This document shows, in pieces, positions 24,173 through 33,309 of a DNA stretch of 64,000 nt. The translations under genes and the position numbers were made by a program. Within the stretch, counting starts at the first letter, position 1; each line of letters opens with the position of its first letter. The DNA comes from CAZSLC01 sp964607675 (GTDB lineage: Bacteria > Bacteroidota > Bacteroidia > Bacteroidales > UBA932). The notes beneath the pieces are model-generated. The model had not been told where the DNA came from. It worked only from the letters and a program-made list of their open reading frames with translations, and searched no databases. The stretch spans positions 1 to 64,000 of the forward strand of contig CAZSLC010000005.1 in assembly GCA_964607675.1 (NCBI GenBank). The letters are read 5' to 3'.

Positions 24173-25339
24173 ATGGAAAAATGTATATCAATAGCAGTCA
24201 TAGAACAGAAAAGTAACGAAAACCAAGTAAATGAGTACCTGGATGAGCTTGAGTTTTTGGGCAAAACAGCTGGAGTAGTGACAATAAAAAGATTTACTCA
24301 AAAATTAGATAGAGCAAATAGCAAGACATACATAGGTAGTGGCAAAATTGAAGAAATCAAAACATATCTAGAAAAAGAAGAAGACATCGACATAATCCTT
24401 TTTGACGACGAATTGACACCATCGCAGTTAAGAAATCTTGAGAGGGAGTTCGAGAAAAAAATATTAGATAGAACCAACTTAATCTTAGATATTTTTGCAC
24501 AGAGAGCAAAAACCGCATATGCCAAAACACAGGTTGAATTGGCACAATACCAATATCTTCTACCAAGATTGACTAGGATGTGGACACACTTGGAGAGGCA
24601 AAGAGGTGGCATTGGGATGAGGGGGCCAGGAGAGAGTCAAATCGAGACAGATAGAAGAATAATATTAGATAAAATAAGCAGACTAAAAGACCAACTAAAA
24701 AAGATTGACCGCCAAATGGCCTCACAAAGAGGCAATAGAGGCAGTTTAGTAAGAATTGCATTAGTTGGGTACACTAACGCTGGAAAGAGCACGATAATGA
24801 ACTTATTATCTAAGAGTGATGTTTTTGCTGAGGATAAATTATTTGCAACCTTGGATACAACAGTGAGAAAAGTAGTAATTGAGAATGTCCCTTTTCTGCT
24901 TTCAGACACAGTTGGATTTATAAGAAAACTACCAACGCAACTAATCGAATCTTTTAAAAGTACACTTGACGAAGTAAGAGAATCCGATATATTAATGCAC
25001 GTAGTAGATATATCACATCCAAACTTCGAAGAACAACTAATGGTTGTAAATGAGACGCTTATGGATATAGGAGCAAAAGAAAAACCGACATATATAGTAT
25101 TCAATAAAATTGACCAGTACAAATATATTGAACAGAATGAGTTCTCATTTGAAGAAAAGAGAAGAGAGAATTATAGTCTTGAAGAATTGAAAAATACATG
25201 GATAGCAAAAGAAAATACCCCATGCATATTTATCTCAGCAAAGGAGAAAATTAATATAGACAAATTAAAAGATGATCTATATAAAATGGCGTATGAGATA
25301 CATGCTGGAAGGTTTCCATTTAACAACTTTCTTTGGTAA
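24173..25339 (+). CDS. hflX: GTPase HflX
   Basis: Ribosome-associated GTPase that splits or rescues stalled ribosomes under stress. 388 residues. The N-terminal HflX domain contains the family signature GGIGMRGPGESQIETDRR. The G domain follows with G1 VGYTNAGKSTIMNLL (~198-212), G3 DTVGFIRKLPTQLIESFKSTL and G4 FNKID. Its stop (25339) directly abuts the stop of the convergent hydrolase gene (25340), leaving no intergenic base and no visible terminator. Confidence 0.96.
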   Translation: MEKCISIAVIEQKSNENQVNEYLDELEFLGKTAGVVTIKRFTQKLDRANSKTYIGSGKIEEIKTYLEKEEDIDIILFDDELTPSQLRNLEREFEKKILDRTNLILDIFAQRAKTAYAKTQVELAQYQYLLPRLTRMWTHLERQRGGIGMRGPGESQIETDRRIILDKISRLKDQLKKIDRQMASQRGNRGSLVRIALVGYTNAGKSTIMNLLSKSDVFAEDKLFATLDTTVRKVVIENVPFLLSDTVGFIRKLPTQLIESFKSTLDEVRESDILMHVVDISHPNFEEQLMVVNETLMDIGAKEKPTYIVFNKIDQYKYIEQNEFSFEEKRRENYSLEELKNTWIAKENTPCIFISAKEKINIDKLKDDLYKMAYEIHAGRFPFNNFLW

Positions 25340-26131
25340 CTATATCTGAAGAAAATTTCCAATCAAATCAGAAACCACCTTTTTTTCCTCTATAAAAGGA
25401 TTATGCGCACTATTTAAAATCTTACATACTTTACAATTTTGCAAAGTAACACTAATTTTCTCAATCAACTCATCAGAAAATGAACAATCCTGCTCACCAT
25501 AAATAAATAGTATTGGAAGTACATTTAGAAACGATGAATCAATCTCTTCTCTTTCAATAATACCCATAATAGAAGCACATATAGAAGAAGGATTATGCAT
25601 TTCACAAAGTTCAACTGTCTCCTCTATTTTAGAATCACACTTACGAAGATTAGATTGTAAATACATATTCTTAATAGATAAAGAGGCTATGGTCAACAAC
25701 TTACCTTGATTAATTAAGTCAATTTCTTTTTTTCTTTTTAAATTTAAAGCGGAAGAATCTAAAAAAGGAGAAGAATCAATTAAGATTAAACCATTAAAAT
25801 ATGATGGAAATAATTTGACACACATTTGGGCAACATAGCCACCCAAAGAGTGCCCACAAATGTAGCAAGAAGATACTTTCGTTAAATCCAACACCCCTTT
25901 AACAACCTCAGCACAAAACTGCATAGAGTTATTAAAAGGGTGAGAACCAGATAAACCGTGACCAGGTAAATCAATTGATATAACTCTTAAATCACTTTGA
26001 AGTGAATCAATAAACTCACTCCATATATATAGTGTTTCAAGATAACCATGAAGCAATAATAGAACATTCTCCCCTTTAATAGTATCATTGATGTGAACGG
26101 GAATACCATTTGAGGTAGCGAAATATTCCAT
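25340..26131 (-). CDS. Alpha/beta hydrolase
   Basis: Cytoplasmic hydrolase of 263 residues with the standard fold: LLLHGYLETLYIW (oxyanion strand), VISIDLPGHGLSG, the nucleophile elbow CGHSLGGYVAQ with Ser95, acid strand ILFIYGEQD, and the catalytic His near the end in LNSAHNPFIE. The substrate is unknown; similarity is to general esterase/peroxidase-type members. It follows sdhB by four bases and may be cotranscribed with sdhAB, though a link in function is not implied. Confidence 0.85.
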   Translation of the reverse strand: MEYFATSNGIPVHINDTIKGENVLLLLHGYLETLYIWSEFIDSLQSDLRVISIDLPGHGLSGSHPFNNSMQFCAEVVKGVLDLTKVSSCYICGHSLGGYVAQMCVKLFPSYFNGLILIDSSPFLDSSALNLKRKKEIDLINQGKLLTIASLSIKNMYLQSNLRKCDSKIEETVELCEMHNPSSICASIMGIIEREEIDSSFLNVLPILFIYGEQDCSFSDELIEKISVTLQNCKVCKILNSAHNPFIEEKKVVSDLIGNFLQI

Positions 26132-26135
26132 ACGC

Positions 26136-26915
26136 TTAATCTTTTAGTTTAGCGGACAAAAACTCCCTATTCAATCGAGCAATATGAGAAACAGTAATTC
26201 CTTTAGGACATTCCATCTGACACGCCTGCGTGTTAGTACAAGCACCAAAACCGAGTTCATCCATTTTTGCAACCATACTTTTTGCTCTTCTAGAGGCCTC
26301 CATTCTCCCTTGTGGCAAAAGTGCTAAAGAACTAACTCTCGCCGCAACAAACAACATAGCAGAACCATTCTTACAGGTAGCAACACATGCTCCACATCCA
26401 ACACATGAAGCAGCATCCATACTCATTTCTGCTTTATTTCTAGCTATAGGAATAGCATTAGAATCCTGTGCACCACCAGTATTAACTGATATAAAACCAC
26501 CAGCTTGCAAAATTTGATCAAAAGCACCTCTATTGACAACAAGATCTTTAATTACAGGGAAACCAGCACTACGCCATGGCTCAATAGTAATAGTATCGCC
26601 ATCTTTAAATTTTCTCATGTGAAGTTGGCATGTAGTAATATCACTATCAGGTCCATGAGCTCTACCATTGATATATAATGAGCACATGCCACATATTCCC
26701 TCCCTGCAATCATGATCAAAAGCAATGGGGCCAGATGAATGACATCCTTTATTCAAAGAAACTGGATCACAACCATCTTTTATCAATTGATCATTTAAGA
26801 TATCCATCATCTCAAGAAACGATGTATCAGGAGAAATATCTGAAATCTTATATGTTTCAAATCTACCTTTTTCTTTAGCGTTATTTTGACGCCAAACTTT
26901 TAATGTAAAATTCAT
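26136..26915 (-). CDS. sdhB: Succinate dehydrogenase/fumarate reductase iron-sulfur subunit
   Basis: Electron-transfer subunit of complex II or fumarate reductase. 259 residues with all three cluster sites: [2Fe-2S] at Cys70, Cys75, Cys78 and Cys96 (DCREGICGMCS); [4Fe-4S] at Cys171, Cys174, Cys177 (SCVGCGACVATC); and the [3Fe-4S] region at Cys181, Cys226, Cys232 and Cys236 (QACQMECPKG). It sits 12 bases after sdhA. The direction of the reaction (succinate oxidation or fumarate reduction) cannot be decided; fumarate reduction is usual in anaerobic Bacteroidales. No membrane-anchor gene is next to it. Confidence 0.95.
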   Translation of the reverse strand: MNFTLKVWRQNNAKEKGRFETYKISDISPDTSFLEMMDILNDQLIKDGCDPVSLNKGCHSSGPIAFDHDCREGICGMCSLYINGRAHGPDSDITTCQLHMRKFKDGDTITIEPWRSAGFPVIKDLVVNRGAFDQILQAGGFISVNTGGAQDSNAIPIARNKAEMSMDAASCVGCGACVATCKNGSAMLFVAARVSSLALLPQGRMEASRRAKSMVAKMDELGFGACTNTQACQMECPKGITVSHIARLNREFLSAKLKD

Positions 26916-26927
26916 ATCTATACTCCT

Positions 26928-28874
26928 TTAGTCTTTATAATTACGTGTTGATGGCTTAACAAATTCAAAATTTAAATGTTCCTTGTGAAGCAGAGGGGCT
27001 TTATTATCACCTAAATATTCCCAAGCACTTACATATGAGAAATTTTCGTCATCTCTCTTTGTTTCACCCTCTTCTGTCTGCATCTCCTCTCTAAAGTGGC
27101 CACCACAAGATTCTTTTCTATTGAGAGCATCCCTAGCCATCAAATCTCCAACCTCAAGAAAATCTGCTAAGCGTAGAGCCTTCTCCAATTCTTGGTTAAA
27201 TTCACCTTCTGCCCCTGGAACAAAAACATTGCTCCAAAATTCCTTGCTTAAGGTAGCAATATCATCTATAGCTTGCTTCAAACCAGCTTCATTTCTAGCC
27301 ATTCCTACCTTTTCCCACATTATATGACCAAGCTTCTTATGGAAATAATCAACTGGTTGCTTCCCTTTAATTGATAGAAGTTTGTTTAATTTATCATTAA
27401 CCTCCTTCTCAGCCTTATCAAAAGCGGGGTGTTTAGTATCAGTTTTTGGTTGTTGAATATAATGTGAAAGATAATCACCAATTGTATAAGGAAGAATGAA
27501 ATAACCATCAGCCAAACCTTGCATCAATGCAGAGGCACCTAATCTATTACCTCCATGGTCACTGAAGTTTGCCTCTCCAATAGCATATAAACCAGGAATT
27601 GTTGTTTGAAGATCATAATCAACCCAAATTCCACCCATAGTATAGTGAATAGCTGGATAAATCATCATAGGTTCTTCGTATGGATTGACATCAGTAATCT
27701 TTTCATACATTTGGAAAAGGTTCCCATAACGCGCTGTAATAACATCCTTACCTAATCTATCTATCGCGGCAGCAAAATCAAGGTACACTGCTAAACCTGT
27801 TTCATTTACCCCAAATCCAGCATCACATCTCTCTTTGGCAGCTCTTGAAGCCACATCCCTTGGAACCAAATTGCCAAATGCAGGATACCTTCTTTCCAAA
27901 TAATAATCTCTATCTCCCTCAGGAATCTGAGAAGCCTTAATTTTTTTTGTACGTAGTTTTTCAACATCTTCCTTCTTCTTAGGTACCCATATCCTACCAT
28001 CATTACGAAGTGACTCACTCATCAAAGTAAGTTTCGATTGTTGATCTCCGTGTTTAGGGATACATGTTGGGTGAATTTGAGCAAAACAAGGATTTGAGAA
28101 ATAGGCCCCTCTCTTATAACACTGCCAAGCAGCAGAACCGTTACTATTCATAGCATTTGTTGAGAGGAAAAAAACATTGCCATATCCACCAGAAGCAATG
28201 ACAACAGCATGAGCCCCATGTCTTTCTATTTCACCAGTAACAAGATTTCGAGCAATAATCCCACGTGCATGTCCATCAATCAGAATTAAATCGAGCATTT
28301 CATGCCTTGGATAAGATTTAACACTTCCTTTAGCAATTTGCCTATTAAGTGAGGCATAAGCACCTAAAAGAAGTTGCTGTCCTGTTTGGCCACGGGCATA
28401 AAATGTACGACTTACCTGTGCACCGCCAAAAGAACGATTATCAAGTAATCCACCATAATCTCTGGCGAAAGGGACACCTTGGGCAACACACTGATCTATA
28501 ATAAGATTACTAACTTCCGCTAACCTATAGACATTTGCCTCTCTACTACGATAATCTCCTCCTTTGATAGTATCATAAAACAACCTATAGATAGAGTCGT
28601 TATCATTTTGGTAATTTTTAGCGGCATTGATACCCCCCTGAGCAGCAATTGAGTGAGCTCTACGGGGCGAATCGCTGATGCAAAAAACTTTTACATTGTA
28701 TCCCAATTCTCCTAAAGATGCTGCAGCAGAAGCTCCACCTAAACCAGTCCCGATTACTATTATTTCAAGTTTTCTTTTATTTGCAGGACTTACAACACGT
28801 ATATTGGCCTTATGATTGGTCCACTTTTCAGCAAGAGGTCCTTCCGGCACTTTGGAAATTAATTTATCCTCCAT
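26928..28874 (-). CDS. sdhA: Succinate dehydrogenase/fumarate reductase flavoprotein subunit
   Basis: Catalytic FAD subunit. 648 residues, the long type found with a single-chain cytochrome b anchor. The FAD site is EIIVIGTGLGGASAAASLGE (~33-52). The covalent FAD histidine is in RRAHSIAAQGGINAA, and the adenine-site motif is FSDHGGNRLGASALMQGL. First gene of the sdhA-sdhB(-hydrolase) unit. In related Bacteroidota the order is sdhC-sdhA-sdhB, but here only 100 bases separate sdhA from a divergent gene, so the cytochrome b subunit is missing from the locus. Confidence 0.95.
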   Translation of the reverse strand: MEDKLISKVPEGPLAEKWTNHKANIRVVSPANKRKLEIIVIGTGLGGASAAASLGELGYNVKVFCISDSPRRAHSIAAQGGINAAKNYQNDNDSIYRLFYDTIKGGDYRSREANVYRLAEVSNLIIDQCVAQGVPFARDYGGLLDNRSFGGAQVSRTFYARGQTGQQLLLGAYASLNRQIAKGSVKSYPRHEMLDLILIDGHARGIIARNLVTGEIERHGAHAVVIASGGYGNVFFLSTNAMNSNGSAAWQCYKRGAYFSNPCFAQIHPTCIPKHGDQQSKLTLMSESLRNDGRIWVPKKKEDVEKLRTKKIKASQIPEGDRDYYLERRYPAFGNLVPRDVASRAAKERCDAGFGVNETGLAVYLDFAAAIDRLGKDVITARYGNLFQMYEKITDVNPYEEPMMIYPAIHYTMGGIWVDYDLQTTIPGLYAIGEANFSDHGGNRLGASALMQGLADGYFILPYTIGDYLSHYIQQPKTDTKHPAFDKAEKEVNDKLNKLLSIKGKQPVDYFHKKLGHIMWEKVGMARNEAGLKQAIDDIATLSKEFWSNVFVPGAEGEFNQELEKALRLADFLEVGDLMARDALNRKESCGGHFREEMQTEEGETKRDDENFSYVSAWEYLGDNKAPLLHKEHLNFEFVKPSTRNYKD

Positions 28875-28974
28875 AGTAATGCAATTTGTTTTAAATTTGC
28901 TGCAATTTTAGTCACTTTTTACCACTTATACAACGCTTTTTGTATCTTTACACTAATTAATAATCAAAAATGGG

Positions 28975-29496
28975 ATGAATAAGCTTAAAATCACAATTTC
29001 AATAGTGCTTATTTGTATAAGTTGTACAATAATAGCACAAGATAACAAGGTTGACAAAAAAACTCAACGTGCAATAATGAAAGCAGAAGCAGCCAAACAG
29101 GTAGAAAACATTGTAAAAGGGAAAAATATTGTATTAGAGGTATATCGAATAAATCCAACAAGTGCACAATCAAGAAATACAACAGATGGATACACATTAT
29201 CACTAATAAACGATACGTGCACATGCTATCTGCCCTATATAGGAACAGCAAGAAGTCCTATATATGGTGGTATTGATAATATTTCAATCGAATTAAATCA
29301 TCAAAAAGTAACACCAAATTATTCATATTCAGAGAAAAAAGGGCATATAATCAAATTTATTGGATATGTCGAAGGAACACATGAAGCATGTGAGTTTACA
29401 CTTCAAATATTTCAAAACGGGAAATCAAGCATAGGTTGCCTGATGAACTCAAAAGAATACATCTCCTACTCTGCAACATTAAAAGAAACTAAATAA
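28975..29496 (+). CDS. DUF4251 family secreted protein
   Basis: Predicted periplasmic protein of 173 residues with signal MNKLKITISIVLICISCTIIAQ (the internal Cys is not in a clear lipobox). An alanine/lysine helix is followed by a small beta-rich domain with CTCYLPYIGTARSPIYGG and YVEGTHEACEFTLQIFQNG, the pattern of DUF4251 proteins of Bacteroidota. Function unknown. Its TAA overlaps the next gene's ATG by one base (TAATG), so it is coupled to the hexosaminidase. A near-consensus TATCTTTA lies ~30 bases upstream. Confidence 0.82.
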   Translation: MNKLKITISIVLICISCTIIAQDNKVDKKTQRAIMKAEAAKQVENIVKGKNIVLEVYRINPTSAQSRNTTDGYTLSLINDTCTCYLPYIGTARSPIYGGIDNISIELNHQKVTPNYSYSEKKGHIIKFIGYVEGTHEACEFTLQIFQNGKSSIGCLMNSKEYISYSATLKETK

Positions 29497-31664
29497 TGAG
29501 AAAATTATTAACAATTGTAGCATTAATTGCTTCGTTTACATCCTTCGCACAAAATAATTATTCATTAATTCCCTTGCCTCAAAATATTAGCTATTTAGAG
29601 GGCAACTTTACTATTGATAAAAATACTGTTATAGTTGTTAAGGACATAAATAGTTTTAACGCTAAATACCTTAAAAGTTACCTCTCCCCTATATTTAATT
29701 TTAAAATAACTATTTCTGACTCAACCCCAAAAGAAAATTATATCGTCCTTGAAAATGGTGATAAAGAGAGTTTAGAAGACTATACACTTGATGTTACACC
29801 AAAATCAATAACTATTAAAGGAAGTGGTACAAAAGGGGTTTTTTATGGCATCCAAACCCTACTGCAATTATTGCCAAGCCAAGTATATTCAAATTCAAAA
29901 TTGAGGCTTGAAGAATATTCAATCAATTCCATTCATATAGAAGATTTTCCCGAATTTTCTTACAGAGGACTTATGCTTGATGTCTCGAGGACATTTTATA
30001 GTGTTGAACAAATTAAACAATACATGGATTGGATGTCCCATCACAAACTCAATTACTTTCACTGGCACCTATCTGATGATAATGGTTGGAGAATTGAAAT
30101 TAAAAAATACCCATTACTTACAGAAAAGGGAGCATGGAGAGGAGAAAATGAAGTACTTACTCCAACATACAACTCAGGAAACGAGAGATATGGAGGTTTT
30201 TACACACAAAAAGAAATTAAAGAAATTGTTGCTTACGCGCAAGAAAGGGGAATAGAAATCATTCCAGAAATAGATCTACCTGGGCATAGTAAAGCAGCTG
30301 TTGCCACATATCCATCTATTCAATGCAAATCTTCATCAAATATTCCAAGTGCATGTGGTGAATTTAATAATGTTTGGTGCGTAGCAAATGAGAAAAATTA
30401 TAAAATTCTCGATGATATTATTAAAGAATTGTCAAAGTTATTCCCAGGTAAATACATACATATTGGAGGAGATGAAATTGTATATGATTATTGGGATAAA
30501 TGTTCTGATTGTCAAGCATTAATGAAAAGAGAAGGGATGGAAGACCTTAAAGAATTACATGCATATTTCGTTAATAAAATGGAAAAAATCATCGAAAAAC
30601 ACGGTAAGAAGGTTGCAGGATGGGACGATATAATAGAGAGAGGAGAGGTAGGGAAAGAATCATTAATTTTTGCATGGAGATCAACAGAACAGGCAGCGAA
30701 ATCTATTAAGGCAAATCATAAAACAATCGAACAAATAGCAGAATACTGCTACCTCGATATGAAACAATCACCTATAGAGAGAGGGCACTCGTGGGCAGCA
30801 ATCATCCCCCTTGAGAGAGCATATAATTTTAATCCTAATAAAAATTCAATAGGCATCCAAGGAGGATTATGGAGTGAACTAATCATATTTCCACCACGTT
30901 TTGACCAATATCAAATCTTCCCAAGACTTTGTGCTATTTCTGAAACAGGATGGAGTAATAGTGAAAAGAAAAATTACAATGATTTTTACGACAGACTATG
31001 TAATTCTCACTATTCCCGTTTAGAAGCAATGGGGATAGCATTTAGAGTCGAACCTCCTACTGTTACATATGAGAATAACTCTTTAAACATTAAACTTCCC
31101 TACCCCTCTGCAGAGGTTAGATATACTATGGATGGATCAAATCCTACTAAAAACTCACCTATAATCAACGGCTCAATATTGACTAATCAACCAGAAGATT
31201 TTAGGTTTGCCACTTTTTTTGGTAGCAACCTAAATAGTATAACAGTTGGAGCATCAAATATTGACTTACACCACTTCATCACACCTCCCACCAAAATAGA
31301 AACAAATATAGTTTTCAATGAAAAAACTCCTATAAATAAATTAACTCAATATAATTTTAATACTTTTGTAAAAACTAAAGATCAATTAAAAGAGGGAAAT
31401 TACTTAACTTACATTTTTGACAAACCCATTAGTTGTAAAAGAATTACAATTGATACAGGTATGACGCATGTTCCTATTTATGGAGTTTCTAATGGTTATG
31501 TTGAATACTCCTACGATGGTACTACATTTATTAAGGGCAATGATCTGTATAGGTATAGCACCTTCATTGAAGGTTTTGTAAATGAAGTAAAAGCTGTTAG
31601 GATTATTGTTACTGGACCTAATGACGGATATATGGCATGTTTTCAAAATATAAAAATTGAATAA
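29496..31664 (+). CDS. Beta-N-acetylhexosaminidase (GH20)
   Basis: Secreted glycoside hydrolase releasing terminal GlcNAc or GalNAc. 722 residues: signal peptide (1-18, ending SFAQ), the GH20b N-domain (~20-145), and a TIM barrel (~150-510) with YRGLMLDVSRTFYS, HWHLSDDNGWRIEIKKYP, IPEIDLPGHS and the catalytic Asp326-Glu327 in HIGGDEIVYD. A chitobiase C-terminal-like segment (EVRYTMDGSNPT, ~545-560) and a C-terminal ~130-residue beta domain resembling an F5/8 carbohydrate-binding fold complete it. Substrate-assisted catalysis is expected from the Asp-Glu pair. It lies in a unit with a DUF4251 protein and an unknown OMP. Confidence 0.95.
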   Translation: MRKLLTIVALIASFTSFAQNNYSLIPLPQNISYLEGNFTIDKNTVIVVKDINSFNAKYLKSYLSPIFNFKITISDSTPKENYIVLENGDKESLEDYTLDVTPKSITIKGSGTKGVFYGIQTLLQLLPSQVYSNSKLRLEEYSINSIHIEDFPEFSYRGLMLDVSRTFYSVEQIKQYMDWMSHHKLNYFHWHLSDDNGWRIEIKKYPLLTEKGAWRGENEVLTPTYNSGNERYGGFYTQKEIKEIVAYAQERGIEIIPEIDLPGHSKAAVATYPSIQCKSSSNIPSACGEFNNVWCVANEKNYKILDDIIKELSKLFPGKYIHIGGDEIVYDYWDKCSDCQALMKREGMEDLKELHAYFVNKMEKIIEKHGKKVAGWDDIIERGEVGKESLIFAWRSTEQAAKSIKANHKTIEQIAEYCYLDMKQSPIERGHSWAAIIPLERAYNFNPNKNSIGIQGGLWSELIIFPPRFDQYQIFPRLCAISETGWSNSEKKNYNDFYDRLCNSHYSRLEAMGIAFRVEPPTVTYENNSLNIKLPYPSAEVRYTMDGSNPTKNSPIINGSILTNQPEDFRFATFFGSNLNSITVGASNIDLHHFITPPTKIETNIVFNEKTPINKLTQYNFNTFVKTKDQLKEGNYLTYIFDKPISCKRITIDTGMTHVPIYGVSNGYVEYSYDGTTFIKGNDLYRYSTFIEGFVNEVKAVRIIVTGPNDGYMACFQNIKIE

Positions 31665-31680
31665 TTATTATTTTTTAACT

Positions 31681-33309
31681 ATGAAAAAAGCATTACTAAT
31701 TTTATCACTTATTTTACTCCCAATCTTGTCAATATCTCAAGATAAAGATAGTTACGACAGAGTTGGGGTGAGTATTCTTCACACAAATTATCAAGATAAT
31801 TTTGATAATTCTATTAATTCCTATTACTCATCTTACAAAACAGGAAACAGATATGACTTTAATAAAATAAAATCTAACATAATTCTTGTTAACAATAGTA
31901 ATAGAACATTCTCTACTAAAGATAAAGAAGGAAAGATTCAATACCATCTTCGCTACTTAAATGAAGAAATAGAGTCATATCTTAATGAGAAAAATATTGG
32001 TTTAGAAGTTATTTCAACCATTTTTAATCGTAAGGATAACGGTAAAATGGACCTTTCAATTATTCAAAATAGGGGAGAGTACAATGCAACAGACCAAGAT
32101 TATTTGCAATCAGTATCTTCAAAAAGAGGATATGACGCAATTAAAGAAATGGGGGAAAAACTATTGAATAACAACTATTTCATGGTATTTGATAATATTA
32201 ATTTACGATATCTCTTTACTAAAGATTTTGGTGAAGAAAAAGGCGAATACTACTACATAGGAAGTACCATTATGTATTTACTTAAAATAGAATGGAGTGA
32301 AGAACTATTACTACAAATATGGGATTGTTGGATTGACGATGAGACACCAAAAGATGAAATTGCCAAAAGGATAGAAACCTTTAAAAAAATAAGAATTCCT
32401 GTTAAACTCGTTGGGAGAAGTTTTGTTGAAGAACACCATGAATCATCTCATATAATAGCTAAAAGAAATAATAATATTCTCTATAAGGACATTTCAGAGG
32501 CTCAACTTGAAGTAGATGCTTTTAACAAATACATGGCTCACGGAATATCTACTTGTATATATAACATGGAGGGAAAAGTTGAAAAACTAGCTCTTCGCAC
32601 ATCAGTATATGATGTAAAACCAATTAGAGCTAAAATAGGAACTAAAGAGGGCCTTAGAACTGATAATACCTTCTACACTTATAACTACACTGCAAACTCT
32701 AAAGGAGAAACCGTGAAAAAACGTGCTGGAGTAATAAGGGCCGCCAAAAAGATTTCTAATAATAGTAGAATTACGACTGGTAATTTTGAACCGAGTGAAT
32801 TTTATCAATTAGCAGGTAGCTCCGTGGAAAAAGGACAGAGCATAGTTGAAAAAAAGATGGCCGCTATATCAGTTGAAGTGGGAGGAGTAGGAATGATGAA
32901 AAGCAATCTAAACTTTGGATTCAATTTCGGAATAGAATACGATGCATACGCTGGAAAAAATACTCAATGGTATTTGAGTTTAAACGGTAATATTTTATCT
33001 ACACATATGAATTATGGTGTAAATGCTGGTTGGGGCTTTAGAATGAATAACTTTCAGATATATCCAAGGATAGGTGTATACATGGATATGCTTACTCAGT
33101 CTGGCTTATCAGAAGAATCTAAAAAGAGTGCAAGTGCGTGGATTGGACAAGCAGGTATAAAGGCAAATATTAATATCTATTTCCCTTTCCAAGTATATAT
33201 ATTTGGAGGCTACAACATAGGCTTTGCCCAAGGTGTTACACATAAAAGTTACTTAGGAGACGAAGCTTTTGGACTTATATTAAATTTAGGGGTTAGGTAT
33301 TGCTTCTAA
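31681..33309 (+). CDS. Predicted outer-membrane beta-barrel protein, unknown
   Basis: I do not recognise the family. 543 residues with signal peptide MKKALLILSLILLPILSISQ. The N-terminal ~385 residues are soluble-looking, rich in Asn/Lys, with no motif I can name. The last ~150 residues (from VEVGGVGMMKSNLNFGFNFG) show alternating aromatic/hydrophobic beta strands and end in LGVRYCF, the C-terminal aromatic typical of outer-membrane barrels. ATG 31681 is chosen over an earlier in-frame non-ATG start. It follows the GH20 gene by 16 bases, and its stop overlaps the convergent GT4 gene by four bases. Envelope role is inference. Confidence 0.65.
   Translation: MKKALLILSLILLPILSISQDKDSYDRVGVSILHTNYQDNFDNSINSYYSSYKTGNRYDFNKIKSNIILVNNSNRTFSTKDKEGKIQYHLRYLNEEIESYLNEKNIGLEVISTIFNRKDNGKMDLSIIQNRGEYNATDQDYLQSVSSKRGYDAIKEMGEKLLNNNYFMVFDNINLRYLFTKDFGEEKGEYYYIGSTIMYLLKIEWSEELLLQIWDCWIDDETPKDEIAKRIETFKKIRIPVKLVGRSFVEEHHESSHIIAKRNNNILYKDISEAQLEVDAFNKYMAHGISTCIYNMEGKVEKLALRTSVYDVKPIRAKIGTKEGLRTDNTFYTYNYTANSKGETVKKRAGVIRAAKKISNNSRITTGNFEPSEFYQLAGSSVEKGQSIVEKKMAAISVEVGGVGMMKSNLNFGFNFGIEYDAYAGKNTQWYLSLNGNILSTHMNYGVNAGWGFRMNNFQIYPRIGVYMDMLTQSGLSEESKKSASAWIGQAGIKANINIYFPFQVYIFGGYNIGFAQGVTHKSYLGDEAFGLILNLGVRYCF

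Noticed and set aside
24637..25122. 161-residue minus-strand open frame opposite hflX
   Set aside because: hflX is unmistakable on the other strand; the antisense frame is low-complexity Ser/Leu-rich, as expected from reading an A-rich gene backwards.
28975..33309. Polysaccharide utilisation locus
   Set aside because: No SusC/SusD pair, no TonB-dependent receptor and no regulator accompany the GH20 enzyme.
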